A stretch of DNA of 64,000 bases, taken from contig NZ_AKJE01000036.1 of assembly GCF_000282495.1 (NCBI RefSeq), positions 1 through 64,000 of the forward strand, in the 5' to 3' direction. Made by a program: the position numbers and the translations under genes. Position 1 is the stretch's first letter; the number at the start of each line of letters is the position of its first letter. The notes below the pieces were generated by a model. That model was not told the origin of the DNA. It did no database searches and saw only the letters and a list, made by a program, of their open reading frames with translations. Source of the DNA: Pseudomonas sp. GM79. Its GTDB lineage: Bacteria; Pseudomonadota; Gammaproteobacteria; Pseudomonadales; Pseudomonadaceae. Positions 37,672-45,993 of the stretch are shown here, piece after piece.

Positions 37672-38445
37672 TCAACGCGGCTGCAACACCAGCGCAAACA
37701 ATTCCCCATGCCCATTCACATTAAGCTTGTGATAGAGATTGCGCCGATGCACCTTCACCGTTTCCGGGGAAATACCCAGTTGCTGGGCGATGGCTTTGCT
37801 GGAGAAGCCCTGGAGAATCAGCCGCGCCGTTTCGACTTCGCGCACCGATAAACGCGCGTCGAAGCGATCCAGCAGGGTCGCCAGATCGCCGGCCACGGTC
37901 TCGGCGGTCGGCCCTTCCGGGGGCATCAGTTGCAGGTGACGGCGCATGGCCGCCAGCACCCAATCGCGCACGCACAGCAGACGGCCCTGCTCTTCAAGGG
38001 TGAACGTCGTCGAGCGGCCCAACGATAAACCGAGTACCGCGCCGTCGACGTTGACCATGAACTGCAACTCGTCGCTACCCACCACCGAGCGGAAGTAGCT
38101 CAGGTAATACTCGCTCTGCTGAAACTGGTCGGGAGCCACGGCGGCCAGGCTGTGCAAGCCATCGGCAATACCGGCGCAAGCGGCCTGGTAGAACGGGTCG
38201 AGCAGGTACATGCCGGCGCTGTAGTCCGCCAGTTCTTCATGCTCGTCGGCGCCACCCTTGGAGTCGAAATCAATCAGCAGCCGTGGCACTCGCCCCGATC
38301 GCATTACCGCGACCAACGCGTTATCCAGTGGCACCAATAGCCGTAGCGTATCCACCAGCGCACGCCAGAACCCGTCCTGACCCAGCGCCGCAAAGACCCG
38401 CGCCAACCCTTGGTGCACCGGCAATTCTTTGAGCAACGCGTCCAC
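37672..38445 (-). CDS. LuxR-family transcriptional regulator
   Basis: A 257-residue protein with a C-terminal LuxR/GerE helix-turn-helix (LSVREVETARLILQGFSSKA, IAQQLGISPETVKVHRRNLY, HKLNVNGHGELFALVLQP, about 195-257) and an N-terminal part (ALVAVMRSGRVPRLLIDFDS, YLLDPFYQAACAGIADGLHS) that does not match the autoinducer-binding domain. It lies divergent from the PotF-like binding protein and the P1 peptidase genes. Regulation of those genes is inferred from location alone. Confidence 0.88.
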   Translation of the reverse strand: MDALLKELPVHQGLARVFAALGQDGFWRALVDTLRLLVPLDNALVAVMRSGRVPRLLIDFDSKGGADEHEELADYSAGMYLLDPFYQAACAGIADGLHSLAAVAPDQFQQSEYYLSYFRSVVGSDELQFMVNVDGAVLGLSLGRSTTFTLEEQGRLLCVRDWVLAAMRRHLQLMPPEGPTAETVAGDLATLLDRFDARLSVREVETARLILQGFSSKAIAQQLGISPETVKVHRRNLYHKLNVNGHGELFALVLQPR

Positions 38446-38556
38446 GCCCTACCCCTTTCGAGTAACCCATGATGGGAATGGGTGAGTCCCCCGCCTGCCG
38501 ATACGCTGCAAGCACCTGATCATCACCGGCCTGCAGCAGGCCAGGAGTGCCGCATC

Positions 38557-39660
38557 ATGAGTTGTCATCGCTCGCATATCAACCTGGGACTGGGCGCCTG
38601 TTTGTGCGCTTCGCTTTCGGCGATCGCCGCTGACGCCCCCACCGTGAACGTCTACAACTGGTACGACTACATCGGCCCCAACACCTTGCAGGATTTCAAG
38701 CGCGACACAGGGATCCAGCCGGTTTACGACACCTTCGACAGCGCCGAAGTCCTGGAAGGCAAACTGCTGACCAGCCGCAGCGGCTACGACGTGGTGGTGG
38801 CCAGCAACTTCAGCCTGCCGACGCTGATCAAGGCCGGGGCACTTGCACCACTGCCCCGCGCGCAAATGCCTGACTACAAAAACATGGATACCGCGCTGCT
38901 GGCGAAACTGGCCAACAACGATCCGGGTAATCAGTACGCTGTGCCGTATCTGTGGGGCACCAACGGCATCGGCTACAACGTCGACAAGGTCCGCGCCGCA
39001 TTGGGCGACAAGGCGCCGGTGGACTCCTGGGAGCTGGTGTTCAACGAAGCGAACCTGGCCAAGCTCGGCGAGTGCGGCGTGGCTATGCTCGACTCGCCTT
39101 CGGAGATGCTGCCGGTCGCGCTGCATTACCTGGGCCTGCCACCCAATAGCACCAACCCCGAGGACTACAAGAAAGTCCAGGCGCTACTGCTCAAGCTGCG
39201 CCCGCACATTGCCTACTTCAATTCTTCAAAATTCATCAGCGACCTGGCCAACGGCAACATCTGCGTGGCGGTGGGTTGGTCCGGCGCGATGCTGGAAGCC
39301 AAGACCAACGCCGAACAAGCAGGCAATGGTGTGAAGATCGCCTACAGCCTGCCGAAGGAAGGGGCGCCGGTGTGGTTCGACACCTTGGTGCTGCTCAAGG
39401 ACGCGCCGCATCCGCAGCAAGGCCTGGCGTTCATCGACTACTTGATGCGCCCCGAAGTCATCGCCCCGGTCACGGACCATCTGTCCTATCCCAACGGCAA
39501 CCGTAGCGCGACCAGCCTGGTGGCCGAGGCGACTCGCAACAACCCTGCCATTTACCCGCCGACCGAGGCCTTGGCCAAGCTGTTTACCCTTGAACCTCTG
39601 CCCAAGGCGACCGAGCGCGTACGCACTCGCGTCTGGAGCGCCGTGAAGAACGGTCAGTGA
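38557..39660 (+). CDS. Polyamine ABC transporter substrate-binding protein (PotF/SpuD-like)
   Basis: A 367-residue periplasmic binding protein with signal peptide (INLGLGACLCASLSAIAAD). The family motif VNVYNWYDYIGPNTLQDFKR is followed by DTFDSAEVLEGKLLTSRSGY, VPYLWGTNGIGYNVDKVRAA, WELVFNEANLAKLGECGVAM and VAVGWSGAMLEA, matching putrescine- or spermidine-binding PotF/SpuD. No permease or ATPase genes follow, so it may share a transporter encoded elsewhere or act as a sensor. GGAG lies nine bases before the ATG. A family A REP separates it from the next gene. Confidence 0.9.
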   Translation: MSCHRSHINLGLGACLCASLSAIAADAPTVNVYNWYDYIGPNTLQDFKRDTGIQPVYDTFDSAEVLEGKLLTSRSGYDVVVASNFSLPTLIKAGALAPLPRAQMPDYKNMDTALLAKLANNDPGNQYAVPYLWGTNGIGYNVDKVRAALGDKAPVDSWELVFNEANLAKLGECGVAMLDSPSEMLPVALHYLGLPPNSTNPEDYKKVQALLLKLRPHIAYFNSSKFISDLANGNICVAVGWSGAMLEAKTNAEQAGNGVKIAYSLPKEGAPVWFDTLVLLKDAPHPQQGLAFIDYLMRPEVIAPVTDHLSYPNGNRSATSLVAEATRNNPAIYPPTEALAKLFTLEPLPKATERVRTRVWSAVKNGQ

Positions 39661-39674
39661 TCCTACGCAATCCA

Positions 39675-39764
39675 TGTGGGAGCGGGCTTGCTCGCGAAGG
39701 CGGCGGCACAGCCAACATTGATGTCGTCTGACACACCGCTTTCGCGAGCAAGCCCGCTCCCACA
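39675..39764. repeat. REP-like inverted repeat pair, family A
   Basis: A family A pair between the PotF-like and P1-peptidase genes. Confidence 0.9.
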
Positions 39765-39822
39765 GGTTTCTTACCTTCGGGCCAATAAGCCCCCTTTTTA
39801 TAAATTGAAGATGAGAGAAACG

Positions 39823-40944
39823 ATGAAACCACGTGCCCGCGACCTGAACATTCAGTTCGGCCAACTGCAACCCGGCCCCCTCAACGCCATCACCGATGTG
39901 CCCGGTGTACGGGTCGGCCACAGCAATGTGCGAGGACAAACCGCCAGCGGCCGCGACATCTACACCGGTGTCACGCTGATCGAGCCACGCGCCGGTTCCG
40001 CCAATCAACGACCATGCTTCGCCGGCGTCCATGTGCTCAACGGTAACGGCGATGCCACGGGGCTTGAGTGGATTCGCGAGGCCGGCCTGCTGACCAGCCC
40101 GATTGCCTTCACCAACACCCATAGCCTGGGCATCGTGCGCGATGCGCTGATCGTTTTGGATCGTCAGGAGCAACCCGACGACGGGCGCCTTTACTGGAAC
40201 ATGCCCGTGGTGCTGGAAACGTTCGACGGCTTGCTCAATGACATCAACGGTTTTCATGTACGTCCTGAACATGTGGCCGAAGCTCTGCACGCAGCCGTCG
40301 ACGGCCCGGTCATCGAAGGCGCGGTGGGCGGTGGCAGCGGGATGATCTGTCATGAATTCAAGGGCGGGATCGGCACCGCATCGCGCCGGCTGAATAGCGC
40401 TCAAGGAGGCTGGACCGTCGGCGCAATCGTCCAGGCCAACCACGGCATTCGTCACGAATTACGCGTCGACGGCTACCCGGTTGGGCGTTATATGGAGCAG
40501 GTCGACTCGCCCTTCCTCAAAGCCTCCCTGCCCCATCCGGGCATGGGCTCCATCGTCGTCTGCCTGGCCACCGACGCGCCTCTTTTACCCCACCAATGCA
40601 CGCGCCTCGCGCAACGTGCCAGCCTCGGCCTGGCCCGCACCGGTGGTGGCAATGAAGACCACAGCGGCGACATTTTTGTGGCCTTCGCCACCGGCAATCA
40701 GCACGTGCCGCCAGCCGCCTATGAAGGCAAAGGCGCGCCCACCTGCGACCACCTGAGAATGGTCAACAACGACCACATCAGCGAGCTGTTCCTGGCCGCC
40801 ACCGAAACCGTGGAAGAAGCCATCATCAACGCCCTGCTGGCCGCGAACACCACCGAAGGCAATGGCCATACGGTGCCGGGCCTGGATGCCAACACCTTGC
40901 TCAAAGCACTGCGTCAGGCAGGCTGGCCGGGGGGATTAGACTAA
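39823..40944 (+). CDS. P1-family (DmpA-like) aminopeptidase/amidase
   Basis: A 373-residue Ntn-hydrolase-fold protein of the DmpA/BapA group, self-cleaving enzymes that hydrolyse N-terminal residues or beta-peptides. The self-cleavage point is expected between Gly242 and Ser243 in PHPGMGSIVVCLATDAPLLP, Ser243 being the N-terminal nucleophile. EGAVGGGSGMICHEFKGGIG (about 165-184) and ITDVPGVRVGHSNV near the N-terminus also match. The gene is linked to the PotF-like binding protein, so it may cleave a gamma-glutamyl or acyl-amine compound taken up with it. That link is an inference. Confidence 0.9.
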   Translation: MKPRARDLNIQFGQLQPGPLNAITDVPGVRVGHSNVRGQTASGRDIYTGVTLIEPRAGSANQRPCFAGVHVLNGNGDATGLEWIREAGLLTSPIAFTNTHSLGIVRDALIVLDRQEQPDDGRLYWNMPVVLETFDGLLNDINGFHVRPEHVAEALHAAVDGPVIEGAVGGGSGMICHEFKGGIGTASRRLNSAQGGWTVGAIVQANHGIRHELRVDGYPVGRYMEQVDSPFLKASLPHPGMGSIVVCLATDAPLLPHQCTRLAQRASLGLARTGGGNEDHSGDIFVAFATGNQHVPPAAYEGKGAPTCDHLRMVNNDHISELFLAATETVEEAIINALLAANTTEGNGHTVPGLDANTLLKALRQAGWPGGLD

Positions 40945-41086
40945 TGGTACTTGAGTACCAGCCACCGGCTTCTTACGATGTTGATACGTAGCGGTTGGAG
41001 GTTTAAGCCGTTGCGTAGGTGGTGAGTGAACTGAACCCCAATAAGCTCACCACTTGTTTCATGCGCATCTTGAGCCTCTGGGCTCT

Positions 41087-41124
41087 ACTTCCTCCCCATC
41101 AAAGAGCTTTGAGGCTCTTTTTTT
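41087..41124. terminator. Terminator-like hairpin between convergent genes
   Basis: AAAGAGC-TTTGAG-GCTCTTTTTTT near 41100-41121 is a stem-loop with a long T run on the plus strand, beyond the P1 peptidase gene. A second short hairpin (GAGCC...GGCTC) lies just before. The convergent oxidoreductase gene ends at 41130. Confidence 0.7.
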
Positions 41125-41129
41125 GCCTG

Positions 41130-41783
41130 TCAAAAAGCGTCGGCGCTGACCGGTCGGCAAAGGTGAATATCCTGAGCCGCGTCGCTGCGCCTGGATGCAC
41201 CGAAAAGATCACGACCAATCACCCGCGCAACCTCCAGATGAACCGTCGGCTCCTGGATTTCCGAGTCGAGCAACAGCTCGGACGTCACAACGCTGGCACC
41301 GCAATAATCGAAGATTCCATGGTCGATCTGCGTCTTCATGGCGTCGGCATAACCGTGGCGCGCATAGGTTCCCGCATCTGCGCCGCCGACACCCACAAGG
41401 TGAACCCGCAGGTGGCGAAGCTTCTTCTCCAACTTGGCATCCGCACTGAAATCGAATGCCCAGCCATTGGCGAACACCCGATCGATCCAGCCTTTGAGCA
41501 GCGCCGGCATCGACCACCAATAAACCGGATACACCAGCACCAGCGCATCGGCGCCATCGATTCTCGCCTGCTCGGCGGCCACATCGGCGGGAGGCGGTGC
41601 TTCCCGATGATGGACGGCGAGATCGGCCGCGCCGAACCTTGGATCGAACCCTTGCGCCCAAAGGTCCGCGATCTCGAACGAGTTGTCGGAATCAGCTGCG
41701 GATACACCTTCGCCGATCTGCCTCGCGAGGCTATGGGTGAGCGACTGTAGATCATGGTGAGCTACAACAATGAGTGCGTGCAT
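41130..41783 (-). CDS. Flavodoxin-like NAD(P)H-dependent oxidoreductase
   Basis: A 217-residue protein of the WrbA/NQO1/KefF family that binds FMN or FAD. It begins MHALIVVAHHDLQSLTHSLA (phosphate-binding loop), with ADLAVHHREAPPPADVAAEQ, DALVLVYPVYWWSMPALLKG (the family isoalloxazine contact), WIDRVFANGWAFDF and GADAGTYARHGYADAM. It is divergent from the TetR-family regulator. The pair resembles quinone-reductase/TetR modules that respond to electrophiles. The exact substrate cannot be seen. Confidence 0.88.
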   Translation of the reverse strand: MHALIVVAHHDLQSLTHSLARQIGEGVSAADSDNSFEIADLWAQGFDPRFGAADLAVHHREAPPPADVAAEQARIDGADALVLVYPVYWWSMPALLKGWIDRVFANGWAFDFSADAKLEKKLRHLRVHLVGVGGADAGTYARHGYADAMKTQIDHGIFDYCGASVVTSELLLDSEIQEPTVHLEVARVIGRDLFGASRRSDAAQDIHLCRPVSADAF

Positions 41784-41837
41784 GTCGAAACTCCTGCTAC
41801 GGAATGAGTGATTGAGGGCCAGAGACGAGCCTTATAT

Positions 41838-41875
41838 ACTCTTGGTAAGTTACGACCAGTAAGCTACTTTTGGTA
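41838..41875. promoter_or_regulatory. Candidate TetR operator region
   Basis: The divergent gap between the oxidoreductase and TetR genes contains TTGGTAAGTTACGACCAGTA and AGCTACTTTTGGTAC, with near-repeats GTAAGTTAC/GTAAGCTAC in the same orientation. Such closely spaced direct or pseudo-inverted repeats are common TetR-family sites. Assignment is an inference. Confidence 0.4.
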
Positions 41876-41882
41876 CATAAGC

Positions 41883-42524
41883 ATGTCAAGCACCGAAACA
41901 CCTGAGCAGGATTCCAACCCGCAACCGCGTCGCCGGATGTCACGGGAAGAGCGCCAGCGCCAGTTGCTGGATGTCGCCTGGCAGCTGGTTCGAGAGGAAG
42001 GCACGGAAGCGTTGACCCTGGGCCGGCTCGCCGAACAGGCGGGGGTGACCAAACCGGTGGTTTACGATCATTTCACCACCCGTCCCGGGTTGCTGGCGGC
42101 GCTTTATCAGGAGTTCGACGCGCGTCAGACCGCGCTTATGGACGCTGCGCTTCAAACCAGTGAACCAACCCTGGCCAGCAAGGCAATGGTCATCGCCTCG
42201 TCTTATGTTGATTGCGTCCTTCTTCAGGGCCGCGAGATACCCGGCGTGATCGCCGCATTGACCAGCTCGCCTGAACTGGAAAAGATCAAGCGCGAGTACG
42301 AAGCGATCTTCATGGACAAGTGCCGCAACGCCCTCCTCCCCTTCGCCGGAACGGGTGAAATCGCGCCAGCGAGTCTTCGGGCGATGCTCGGTGCAGCCGA
42401 GGCGCTGTCCCACGCCGCCGCGACTGGAGAGATCACGCCAGTGCAGGCACAGGACGAGCTTTTCGCAACGATCGTGGCGATGGTCGAAAGGAGCGCACGC
42501 CTCGGGGTCGACCTCGAAACCTGA
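41883..42524 (+). CDS. TetR/AcrR-family transcriptional regulator
   Basis: The 213-residue protein has a TetR N-terminal DNA-binding domain at about 20-70 (REERQRQLLDVAWQLVREEG, LGRLAEQAGVTKPVVYDHFT) and a helical ligand domain (ASSYVDCVLLQGREIPGVIA, LGAAEALSHAAATGEITPVQ). The start MSSTETPEQD lies about 100 bases from the divergent oxidoreductase. It is most likely a local repressor. The effector is unknown. Confidence 0.9.
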   Translation: MSSTETPEQDSNPQPRRRMSREERQRQLLDVAWQLVREEGTEALTLGRLAEQAGVTKPVVYDHFTTRPGLLAALYQEFDARQTALMDAALQTSEPTLASKAMVIASSYVDCVLLQGREIPGVIAALTSSPELEKIKREYEAIFMDKCRNALLPFAGTGEIAPASLRAMLGAAEALSHAAATGEITPVQAQDELFATIVAMVERSARLGVDLET

Positions 42525-42625
42525 ACGGCTGGCCCCGCCAGGACAGCAGCGTAATGCCACCTATACTCCAAACCACCTTCCCCCACGGGGGTCTGCGCTA
42601 CCAACAATAAAAGCAGAGGTGGAAC

Positions 42626-44383
42626 ATGGTCTGGCAGCAAATCTACGACCCTTTCGATAACCCGATGCTATCAACCATCATGGCGGCGGTGCCGGTGGTG
42701 GTGATGCTGGCCTCCCTGGCGTTTTTCCACATCAAGGCGCATCTGGCGGCGTTGTTGGCCCTGGGCTCGGCCTTGTTGATTGCGATTTTTGCCTTCGGCA
42801 TGCCGGCGGACATGGCGGGCTCAGCCGCGCTATATGGCGCCGCCAACGGTCTGCTGCCGATCGGCTGGATCGTGCTTAACATCATCTTCCTGCATCGGCT
42901 GACCACCGAGAACGGCTCGTTCAAAGTGCTGCAGGATTCCCTGGCGCGCATCACTGACGATCGACGTCTGCAACTGCTGCTGATTGCCTTCTGCTTCGGC
43001 GCTTTCTTCGAAGGGGCCGCCGGTTTCGGCACCCCCGTGGCGGTGACCGGGGCCATTCTGATCGGGTTGGGCTTTTCGCCCCTGGCCGCGTCTGGCCTGG
43101 CATTGATCGCCAATACTGCACCCGTGGCATTCGGCGCCCTGGGCACGCCCATCATCACCCTGGCCAAAGTGACCGGGCTGGATGAAATGGAGCTGTCGAT
43201 GATGGTCGGCCGGCAACTGCCATTTTTCTCGGTGATCGTGCCGTTCTGGCTGATCTGGGCCTTCGCCGGCTGGCGCAAGATGCTGGAAATATGGCCGGCG
43301 ATCCTGGTCGCCGGAGTCAGCTTCGCCATACCGCAATTCCTCGTGTCCAACTACCACGGGCCGATGCTGGTGGATGTAATCGCCGCGCTGATTTCCATGG
43401 CCTGCCTGACCGGTTTCCTCAAGGTCTGGAAGCCAGCTACTGTGCACACCTCCGCCGCCTTGTCGGGGCGCGCCGACAACTCCAGTGTGGATGTGGACCC
43501 GGACGAGAAACCCAGCGCGACCTTTGCCAGCGACGCCAAACCTGCCGTAATGCGGGCGTGGATGCCATGGATCATCCTCACGGTCTTCGTGTTTGCCTGG
43601 GGCACCCAAAGCTTCAAAAACCTGTTCGATACCCGCCCGGTCATGGATCCGCAAACCCACTCGGCCAAGCTCGATCCCCAAGGCAAGCCGATGCGCGAGG
43701 CGAACCCGATCTTTGCCCCGACCTTGACCTTCACCACCATTCACCAACAGATCGAGAAGGTGCCGCCCGTGGTACCTACACCTAAAAAAGAGGACGCGGT
43801 CTACAAGTTCACCTGGCTCACCAGCACCGGCAGCGGCATCTTGCTGGCGGCGATCCTCGGCGGGTTGCTGATGGGTTATTCCATCCCGCAGCTGCTGCAC
43901 CATTACCTGCGAACGCTGTGGGTGGTGCGTTACTCGCTCATCACCATAGTGGCCATGCTTGCCTTGGGCTTCCTGACCCGCTACTCGGGCCTCGACGCCA
44001 CCATGGGCCTGGCTTTCGCCGCCACGGGCATTTTCTACCCCATGTTCGGCACGTTGCTCGGCTGGCTAGGCGTCGCCCTGACCGGTTCGGACACGGCCTC
44101 CAACGTGCTGTTCGGCGGCTTGCAACGGGTAACGGCCGAGCAACTGGGCCTGAGCCCGGTATTGATGGCCGCGGCCAACAGCTCCGGCGGAGTCATGGGC
44201 AAGATGGTCGACGCCCAGTCGATCGTGGTCGCGTCCACCGCCACCCGCTGGTACGGCCATGAAGGGGAAATCCTGCGCTACGTGTTTTTCCACTCCGTGG
44301 TGCTGGCGATTCTGGTCGGCGGGCTGGTGACGTTGCAGGCGTATGTGGCGCCGTTCAGCCATATGGTGGTGGGCGGGAATTAA
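42626..44383 (+). CDS. L-lactate permease family transporter
   Basis: A 585-residue inner-membrane transporter of the LctP family with about 12-14 helices. The conserved family segments FCFGAFFEGAAGFGTPVAVT, ALGTPIITLAKVTG, FVGWLGVALTGSDTASNVLF-type GVALTGSDTASNVLFG and VMGKMVDAQSIVVASTATRW are present. The insert at about 270-370 is hydrophilic (VDVDPDEKPSATFASDAK), which is usual for the family. The nearest neighbours are not lldD/lldEFG, so the substrate may be lactate, glycolate or another 2-hydroxyacid. AGAGGTGG precedes the ATG. Confidence 0.9.
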   Translation: MVWQQIYDPFDNPMLSTIMAAVPVVVMLASLAFFHIKAHLAALLALGSALLIAIFAFGMPADMAGSAALYGAANGLLPIGWIVLNIIFLHRLTTENGSFKVLQDSLARITDDRRLQLLLIAFCFGAFFEGAAGFGTPVAVTGAILIGLGFSPLAASGLALIANTAPVAFGALGTPIITLAKVTGLDEMELSMMVGRQLPFFSVIVPFWLIWAFAGWRKMLEIWPAILVAGVSFAIPQFLVSNYHGPMLVDVIAALISMACLTGFLKVWKPATVHTSAALSGRADNSSVDVDPDEKPSATFASDAKPAVMRAWMPWIILTVFVFAWGTQSFKNLFDTRPVMDPQTHSAKLDPQGKPMREANPIFAPTLTFTTIHQQIEKVPPVVPTPKKEDAVYKFTWLTSTGSGILLAAILGGLLMGYSIPQLLHHYLRTLWVVRYSLITIVAMLALGFLTRYSGLDATMGLAFAATGIFYPMFGTLLGWLGVALTGSDTASNVLFGGLQRVTAEQLGLSPVLMAAANSSGGVMGKMVDAQSIVVASTATRWYGHEGEILRYVFFHSVVLAILVGGLVTLQAYVAPFSHMVVGGN

Positions 44384-44401
44384 CCGAGGCGACCGCTGTT
44401 G

Positions 44402-44434
44402 ACCATGGCCCGGCATCGCAACCCGGGCCATGGT
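44402..44434 (+). terminator. Strong 12-bp hairpin after the permease gene
   Basis: ACCATGGCCCGG and CCGGGCCATGGT are exact inverse complements around a 9-base loop, starting 19 bases after the permease stop. A T-tract is absent, so it may be a processing or termination hairpin. Confidence 0.6.
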
Positions 44435-44610
44435 TCAAGCCAGATAACCGCCGTTTACATCGAGCCGAAACTTGCGCATGGCAACAGTAGGCTAAGCTTT
44501 CAGCAGCTCATTGCTCACGATGCTCGATTCTGCAGGTTTTGGTTTTTTCTGGAGAGCGTCTGCAACAGCTACTTCAGACAGGCCCAAACTTTTCACGCAG
44601 GACTGACGTG

Positions 44611-45984
44611 ATGACCGAGCCCCTCCTCAGCTTTGATGCACTCAAGCGCGCCGCTGCCACCGGCGAAATCGATACCGTGTTGGTCTGCATGGTCGACATG
44701 CAAGGACGACTGGTCGGCAAACGATTCCAGGTCGAGTTTTTCATCGACAGCGGCCATGAAGAAACCCACTGCTGCAATTACCTGCTGGCTGACGACATCG
44801 ACATGGAGCCGGTGCCGGGTTACGCCGCGGCCAGCTGGAGCAAAGGCTATGGCGACTTTGTCCTGAAACCCGACATGGCCACCTTGCGTCGCGTGCCTTG
44901 GCTGGAATGCACGGCGCTGGTGCTCTGCGACGTGCTCGATCATCACCATCGGCGCGACCTGCCGCACAGCCCGCGGGCGATCCTGAAAAAGCAGGTCGAG
45001 CGCCTGCGCGAACGCGGCTATACCGGCATGTTCGCCTCGGAGCTGGAGTTCTATCTGTTCGACGAGAGCTATGAGGCGATCCACGAGCGCAACTACCACA
45101 AGCCGAAGACCGCCGGCCATTACATCGAGGATTACAACATCCTGCAGACCACCCGCGAGGAGCCGGTATTGCGGGCGATTCGCAAGCATCTGCAGGCATC
45201 CGGCATTCCCGTGGAAAACTCCAAGGGTGAATGGGGGCCGGGGCAGGAAGAAATTAACATCCGATATGCCGATGCCCTGACCATGGCCGACCACCACGTG
45301 ATCATCAAGCACGCCTGCAAGGAGATTGCACAACTGCAGGGCAAGGCGATCACGTTCATGGCCAAGTGGCGCTATGACGCCGCCGGTTCCAGCAGCCATG
45401 TGCACAATTCGCTATGGGACAAAAATGCCAAGAAGCCGCTGTTCTTTGATCCCAAGGCCGAGTTTGGCATGTCAAAACTGATGCGTTCCTGGGTGGCCGG
45501 GCAGCTCAAATACGCCAACGACATCACCTGTTTTCTTGCGCCCTACATCAATTCGTACAAGCGCTTCCAGGCCGGCACTTTCGCGCCTACGCGGGCCGTA
45601 TGGAGCCGGGATAATCGCACCGCAGGCTTTCGCTTGTGCGCGGAAGGCAGCAAGGCCATCCGCATCGAATGCCGCATCGGCGGTGCCGACCTCAACCCCT
45701 ATCTGGCCTTCGCTGCCTTGATCGCCGCGGGGATGGCCGGTATCGACGAAAAGCTCAGTCTTACGCCGCCCTTCGAGGGCGATGCCTACGTCGACGAGCA
45801 CTTGCCTGAAGTGTCGAAAACCTTGCGCGATGCCTGCGCCGCACTCAAGGCGTCGAGCATGTTGCGCGAGGCATTCGGTGATGAAGTGATCGACCACTAC
45901 GTGCACACCGCCGAGTGGGAACAGAAAGAGTACGACCGGCGCATCACCGACTGGGAACTGCAGCGCGGCTTCGAGCGCTATTGA
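44611..45984 (+). CDS. Glutamine-synthetase-family ligase (gamma-glutamyl-amine synthetase type)
   Basis: A 457-residue GS-like protein. The N-terminal beta-grasp part has LVCMVDMQGRLVGKRFQVEF and the catalytic domain has GMFASELEFYLFD, ENSKGEWGPGQEEINIRYAD-type metal Glu residues, AAGSSSHVHNSLWD and an RFQAGTFAPTRAVWSRDNRT segment. Such proteins (PuuA, IpuC, GlnA3/GlnA4) attach glutamate to amines with ATP. Next to an aldehyde dehydrogenase, Fe-alcohol dehydrogenase and APC permease, it likely starts breakdown of an amine or amino alcohol. The true ATG is at 44611. An upstream in-frame ATG lacks a ribosome site. Confidence 0.88.
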   Translation: MTEPLLSFDALKRAAATGEIDTVLVCMVDMQGRLVGKRFQVEFFIDSGHEETHCCNYLLADDIDMEPVPGYAAASWSKGYGDFVLKPDMATLRRVPWLECTALVLCDVLDHHHRRDLPHSPRAILKKQVERLRERGYTGMFASELEFYLFDESYEAIHERNYHKPKTAGHYIEDYNILQTTREEPVLRAIRKHLQASGIPVENSKGEWGPGQEEINIRYADALTMADHHVIIKHACKEIAQLQGKAITFMAKWRYDAAGSSSHVHNSLWDKNAKKPLFFDPKAEFGMSKLMRSWVAGQLKYANDITCFLAPYINSYKRFQAGTFAPTRAVWSRDNRTAGFRLCAEGSKAIRIECRIGGADLNPYLAFAALIAAGMAGIDEKLSLTPPFEGDAYVDEHLPEVSKTLRDACAALKASSMLREAFGDEVIDHYVHTAEWEQKEYDRRITDWELQRGFERY

Positions 45985-45993
45985 GCACACACC

